Of a DNA stretch of 64,000 nt, positions 59,301 through 64,000 are shown piece by piece; position 1 is the first letter of the stretch, and the number at the start of each line of letters is the position of its first letter. The notes under the pieces are model-generated. The model ran no database searches, was not told where the DNA came from, and saw only the letters and a list, made by a program, of their open reading frames with translations. Location of the stretch: positions 27,948,677 through 28,012,676 of the forward strand of contig CM037857.1 in NCBI GenBank assembly GCA_021292105.1, given 5' to 3'. Source of the stretch: Anadara kagoshimensis. Taxonomy: Eukaryota; Mollusca; Bivalvia; Arcoida; Arcidae. A program made the position numbers and the translations under genes.

Positions 59301-61059
59301 CTGATTTGACGAAATATAAGTTTTATCGAACACGCATAATACAGAATCACCACCAACATTGGCGGTAAAGTACACATGCACTTTCATATTGTGACGTCAT
59401 TTGGGAATCTCCGATTTGTCAAATGTTGATAATGACGTCATTACTACAGAACATATGTCATAGCATAGTTCAGTGTTTTACTGTGGTAAATATAATGTGT
59501 TTCATATAAAACTACGAACTGTACTTAATTTTCAAATAATTATGTACAGAAAATGCCTTTACTAAACATAAACTGTATCTTATAAAAACATTATATACAG
59601 TTTATATAGTTACTAACGCGAACTTATACTGAATTAAATGATTTTGTCATTTTGTCAAATCTTAAATCTTATATCGGCCATCGTAAATAGGTGACAGTTA
59701 TACTTGGAACTGGATGTTTATGATCATGAAACATGCTGTCTTACCTAAACCACACAGTCTACTAGCCCTATCTAATAATTAAATTAAAGGTCAAACATGA
59801 CGTACTATAATAATAACGACCTTCATTTGGAAATAAATACATTTCAGCAATTACATCTGTGTATGAATACATAGGTATGAATAAATTGATTAATTAATTG
59901 AATGCATTCAAGCCAATAATATTATGATTCGGACATGGATTAGTATGTTTGTTTTTGATTACTTATTTTGAGACCTCACTGTAGATAAAGTGGCAGAAAT
60001 TTTTACCTTAACAGTTCGCTCACGTATTTCACTATGTGATAAAACCTTTTGTCCAAATATATACAGACAATCGGTATCGCTACACCATTACTTTTAAGAA
60101 TAGTCATTATTTTGATCCCATTTGTGTCAAGATCACATGCGGACAATTTATATATTACGTATTAGCCATTAGGGGAGATTTTTGGTATCTTTAAATTATT
60201 TTACCAGTCGAATAATAGTGCGACGTCAACAGAGTGGTTTCAGACAAAAATACGCCTCTAGTCTTGTGAGATAATCGTTATTATATACAATTACTGCCTC
60301 CATATTCGAAAAAGAGGCTCAGATGTAGATAAGCATCCAAGATATCACACTGTTTTTTTGCTACTGTATTTAAAACGTTTGGTATAGGAAATCAAAACAA
60401 ACACATTAATCTATGCTTAGATCACAATCCTAAAGCATTTTGTTTATTTTTGATCTCAATTTAATTAATGATCTAAATTTGTGTTAATCTTCTGTTTTAT
60501 TTACGTTTACTGTTTGTGTTTTATGGTTTGCTCGGCTGTTGTAAAATAAATGATATTCAACGGGAAATAGTTACATATCAGAAAAGGTGTCTTGTTGTTG
60601 TTTTTTTGTGTAGATTTTTTCTGTGTCAGTATAACGTAACAGATCGGTTAAAATATAAGGACTGATAGTGGACAAAATTATAATTCGTGTTGTACATACA
60701 GGTTGGTGCAATATTGCAGCTCATTTTGTGAATTCATTATGAAAATCCATGTAGGATAGGAAAATTGCATCCGCTGGGTGGAATAATTCAGTCCGAGACG
60801 AGTCTTGCCGAGTCTCTGGCCATAAATGTTTAACGCCGAGGGTGAGATTTCCATATCCTACACGAAAAAACTCATAATGGTTTATTTTTCTTCCAGTTCA
60901 ATGTCAATTTTTGGACCCAAATGTGATTTATATAGATATCGATGCCATGTTTGTAAAATCTAATTTTGTTATTCAATGTTATACATCAAAATGGATATGG
61001 TCACTAATGTAACTAATGTTAGTGTATACAGAATGAATAATAAAAAACAAACATACTAA

Positions 61060-61225
61060 TCCATGTCCGAATCATAACCCAGAAGCAAAGTAAAAGCTTT
61101 GGAATTGACAAGTTAGGTTAGACACGTGAACTTCCACCAGGGAAATGAGGCAGGGTGCTCTGGAAGGGTAAGAACCTCCTGTTTAGCTAGCTACACCCGC
61201 CACGTGTGTAATAAAAATTGTCTGA
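61060..61225 (-). repeat. CACGTG-flanked repeat, third copy
   Basis: AGACACGTGAACTTCCACCA, GGGTAAGAACCTCCTGTTTA, CCGCCACGTGTGTAATAAAA. Both CACGTG sites are intact. Confidence 0.68.
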
Positions 61226-61239
61226 AAGGAACATGGAAC

Positions 61240-62000
61240 TAAGGAAGTCAAATATATCCAGGGCAATCCTGGACACAGACATCAAACTTATTAACAATAC
61301 TGTGATGACGGCCATAAAACATTTTGGAGGGCCTCGATAAGCCTAGGCTTGCAATATCCCTGAGTCAAGAATTTATTTGCAAGCAGCATGCTTGGTTGTT
61401 CAAAGTCAAAGTATTAATTGGGAAACAAATATGCCATAAGCTTGAGAAGCAGGTATATTGCTGCATAGAAAAATGAAGTTGACAATAGAAAAATTGAAGT
61501 AATTACGTTTGTCATAAAGTTTCAAATGTAGCCTTTCATGGGCGTCATAATTCAGGTACAAATGTGAAGCCGAACTTGAGGAATCAGTCGTGTCTTTTAT
61601 TTCAAGCTCACTAGGGTAGGTGACATTCACATAGTCTCAATATTTAGGATTGTTAAGAGACAGATCGTCATCAATATATCTGTATGTTGAGTTGAATGAT
61701 TTTGCGACAGTCTTCTCTGCAGATTCAACAAAGTTATGGATAGATTTTGCTTTTATAAGAATAAGAAAAGAAATCAGCAAGCAATGGTGCACAGTTTGTA
61801 CCCATTGGCATACCGATTGTTTGATGAAAAACTATATTACCAAACACAACAAGTATGTAATCTTTCAAAAACTCCAACATTTTGTTGATGGTATCTTCAG
61901 TATAATTTTGTTTGGAATCCGTATGATGTTTGACACCTGTTCAGCACCAGCTATTTGTATCTTGGCTCACTGTTTTTTAAAGAATGACATTTGAATAATT
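61240..62000 (-). pseudogene. YIDD-type reverse transcriptase relic, third copy
   Basis: Direct copy of 45560-46320. YIDD is at 61667-61678 and the tail runs YPSELEIKDTTDSSSSASHL ... KLYDKRNYFNFSIVNF ... GIFVSQLIL. About 30 bases are missing after that, relative to the right-arm copy, removing the RYSRACxx segment. The plus-strand ORF of 114 codons here is antisense. Confidence 0.7.
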
Positions 62001-62664
62001 TGTTTATGACGTTTTTTAATTTAGAATGAGGGAAAGTTGTGTATAGTGTAGGAAAATCAAATGTTTTTATACTTTTTACATGAGATAAAGTATTAGAAGC
62101 AAGATGTTAAAATATAATATATAGTTTTTTGTTCTTAATCTCAAAACGTAAAGCGCATTGAAACTTTCTTAATTTAGGAACATCGGATGTCATTTTCCCG
62201 GAAGATGCAGTCATGTCCCCATAGGGCGACGTTATGTGATTGTCTTTTAGTTATGACGTCACTAAAATAATGTAATTATGTATCTCACATGGCAGAAAAG
62301 CCTTTCTGACACATCTGACAAGGGAATTTAGCTTTTTTTTAGATGTCTCTGATTCGTCCTTATTGACACAGATCACAGGAACCATCTCCCGCAATAATTA
62401 GATTTCTCTGATATTGTATCCGATTCTAGGAAAGAAATAGAGGGCATTCTGGATGATACACGCTCACAGGAACGTCAACAAAATTTGATGACTTCATTTT
62501 CAGAAGGCACGGACAGGTGGTATGAAAACTGAACATACGTTGCAATTATTTGTTTACATGTGCGTTTTTATGTTGTTAAATGTGTGAGAAAAAGAATCAT
62601 GCACCAATAACAGTGTAAGACAGAGATATATCAAACTCTGATGAATATTTTCAGTGTCCATAAC

Positions 62665-63600
62665 TGGAATGGTCTCAATGTTATGGGCTTGCTTTTGATG
62701 CTAATACAAAAGTTGACTTTTTTCAGGTGAGGTGTTATGGTCAGAATATGTTATTAATACTGAGATTGTATGTAATACAAATATTACTATTGTGAATGAA
62801 CTTTAGTATTCTGAAAACTTTAGATTTATAACAGAGGTAAAAGTTTTAAATACTTCATTTCAACAGTAACATGGGCACATACCTAAGTTCTGAGAATCAC
62901 ACTTATTTGCTTATTTTTACTATTTTAAAAACCACAGGGACATACTTTTTGAAAATAATAGAAAGTCTGTTGTTTTGTATTTTACCAAATTGTTTCTTCC
63001 AAAGAGAAATTGTAAGCATAATTTTCACTGTTTTTCTATAATGTTTGTTAAAATTTAATAATTGTTGTTTTTTTCTACATTTCTTGTTCATGATAGTTCA
63101 TGTTTAAACACATTTCCTGTTTATACAAGTTCATTTTTCCATATTGTTGTTGTCTTAGTTAAGCATATTAGTTTTATTGATCGTTCAAGATAGAACTTGG
63201 GGATTTTTTTTTTTTTTTTTTTTTTTAAATCAATATATCAAATAAATATTCCTACATAATTTTCTGATGTTTAATGAATTAGGACTATTTAACTGGGAGA
63301 GACTATTTAACTGTAATGGATTAAGATACTTGCTTTCTCTCTCAAATTACATTTACTTGTCTCTATATCATAAAGTTAATTATTCATAAACAAGGGAATT
63401 ATCAGTGTCTTTTCAATATAATTTATAAATGAAATTTTTCGTCTAAATATAAATCATAGAGAGTTATCTTATCAGTGTTATTATGTATCATACCTGTTTG
63501 GTCAAAGTATTTTTCAGTACCATATGTGAATGAATTTGTATGGTTAATATACATGTAAACCATAGGGAAGTATCTTGATGTGTTATCTCGTGTATTAATG
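62665..63600. other. Unique AT-rich sequence, no gene seen
   Basis: Starts at the end of the direct duplication. It includes a 23-base T run (63204-63226) and no recognisable coding sequence. It may be the 5' UTR or flank of the LINE that begins at about 63613. Confidence 0.45.
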
Positions 63601-63612
63601 CTGGCTGTACAT

Positions 63613-64000
63613 AAAATTACTATGATAACTCAAAATATAGATTCTTTGACTATTTCGTCATGGAATGTTAATGGACTTGGCCAGAAACACACAGATCATG
63701 AATTTGTATCTATGATAAAGTCTGACATAAACATTCTTTTGGAAACTTGGAAAGGTGAAAATTCTGAAACAAAATTACCTGGTTATTCAACAATAAGCAA
63801 ATCACGCAAAAAGAAAAAACGAGCAAAACGCAATAGTGGTGGCATAATAATATATTGTAAAGACAAAATTTTTAAAGGCATTAATATCTCAAATATTCAA
63901 AATCTAATAACCGCATTTGGCTCAAACTTGACAAAACATTTTTTGGATTGAATGAAGACATTTATCTCTGTGCGGTATATATACCTCCGATAAATTCTAA
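63613..64000 (+). pseudogene. L1-like LINE ORF2 start: endonuclease domain, cut by window end
   Basis: ATG at 63622 opens TISSWNVNGLGQKHTDHEFV ... INILLETWKGENSETKLPGY ... NSGGIIIYCKDKI. WNVNGL and ETW match the first conserved blocks of the APE-type endonuclease of L1-like LINEs (catalytic Asn and Glu). The frame stops at 63951 after a one-base shift near 63895; the continuing frame reads FFGLNEDIYLCAVYIPPINS to the end of the window. It could be a full-length but mutated element. The RT, if present, lies outside. Confidence 0.78.

Larger units (their letters stand above)
58108..62664 (+). repeat. Direct copy of 39790-47034
   Basis: Follows 39790-47034 in the same orientation, but lacks the 2.6-kb LINE insertion at 40346-42975. 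It ends at 62664, where unrelated sequence begins. It shows the state of the spacer region before the LINE landed. Confidence 0.88.

Noticed and set aside
61650..61994. 114-codon plus-strand ORF (also 38287-38631 on the minus strand)
   Set aside because: Antisense to the PMGTN/YIDD reverse-transcriptase relic, whose sense frame has recognisable motifs.

Overview
This is nuclear DNA of an invertebrate animal. It is very AT-rich, protein-coding exons are few and split by GT-AG introns, and fragments of LINEs, a YIDD-type reverse-transcriptase element, Crypton-like tyrosine recombinases, MITEs and microsatellites are everywhere. Several repeats (for example 13226-13590 with its AGGTGAGCTAAAAA end, and the tRNA-like SINEs) look like families I associate with bivalve molluscs. 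A bivalve, perhaps a mytilid, is my best guess. It is an inference, not a proof.

The only host genes I can support are seven copies (A to G) of one small two-exon gene. Exon 1 (66 nt) encodes a signal peptide of the form MNRLCLLFAVVVLAVA plus six residues. A phase-0 intron of 1.4-2.3 kb follows. Exon 2 encodes a short N-terminal Cys/Gly motif (NPCG..VAVA..GCGC..), a Gly/Asn-rich low-complexity centre and a conserved hydrophilic tail (KIDSSEDRNK....INSDTKN). Exon 2 has no Met, so simple ORF searches miss these genes, and the longest apparent ORFs over them are in the wrong frames. Copies A (2121-3992, -), C (18129-19995, -) and F (47276-49973, -) are intact. E (34619-37322, +) is frameshifted. 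B (9200-11205, +) and D (23901-26230, +) carry in-frame TGA codons. G (55877-56190, -) is an orphan exon 2. All six promoters have a TATA box exactly 30 bp before a TCAGTY/CCAGTT-type initiator. The function is unknown; a secreted structural (shell, byssus, mucus) or defence role is possible.

Layout: 1-13152 and 16026-27412 are a near-identical tandem duplication, each carrying a divergent pair (A/B, C/D). The 13153-16025 spacer holds a dead Crypton-like recombinase and a 60-bp minisatellite at the junction. From 29300 to 54735 lies a large inverted repeat (arms about 29300-39775 and 44840-54735) carrying E and F, with a nest of insertions in the centre. From 54790 to 62664 there are further rearranged copies: an inverted piece of the D locus with orphan exon G, a third copy of a recombinase pseudogene, and a direct copy of 39790-47034. 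The last kilobase begins another LINE (endonuclease domain). Nearly everything between the seven genes is decayed mobile DNA, which is also the likely substrate for the recombination that multiplied the gene family.
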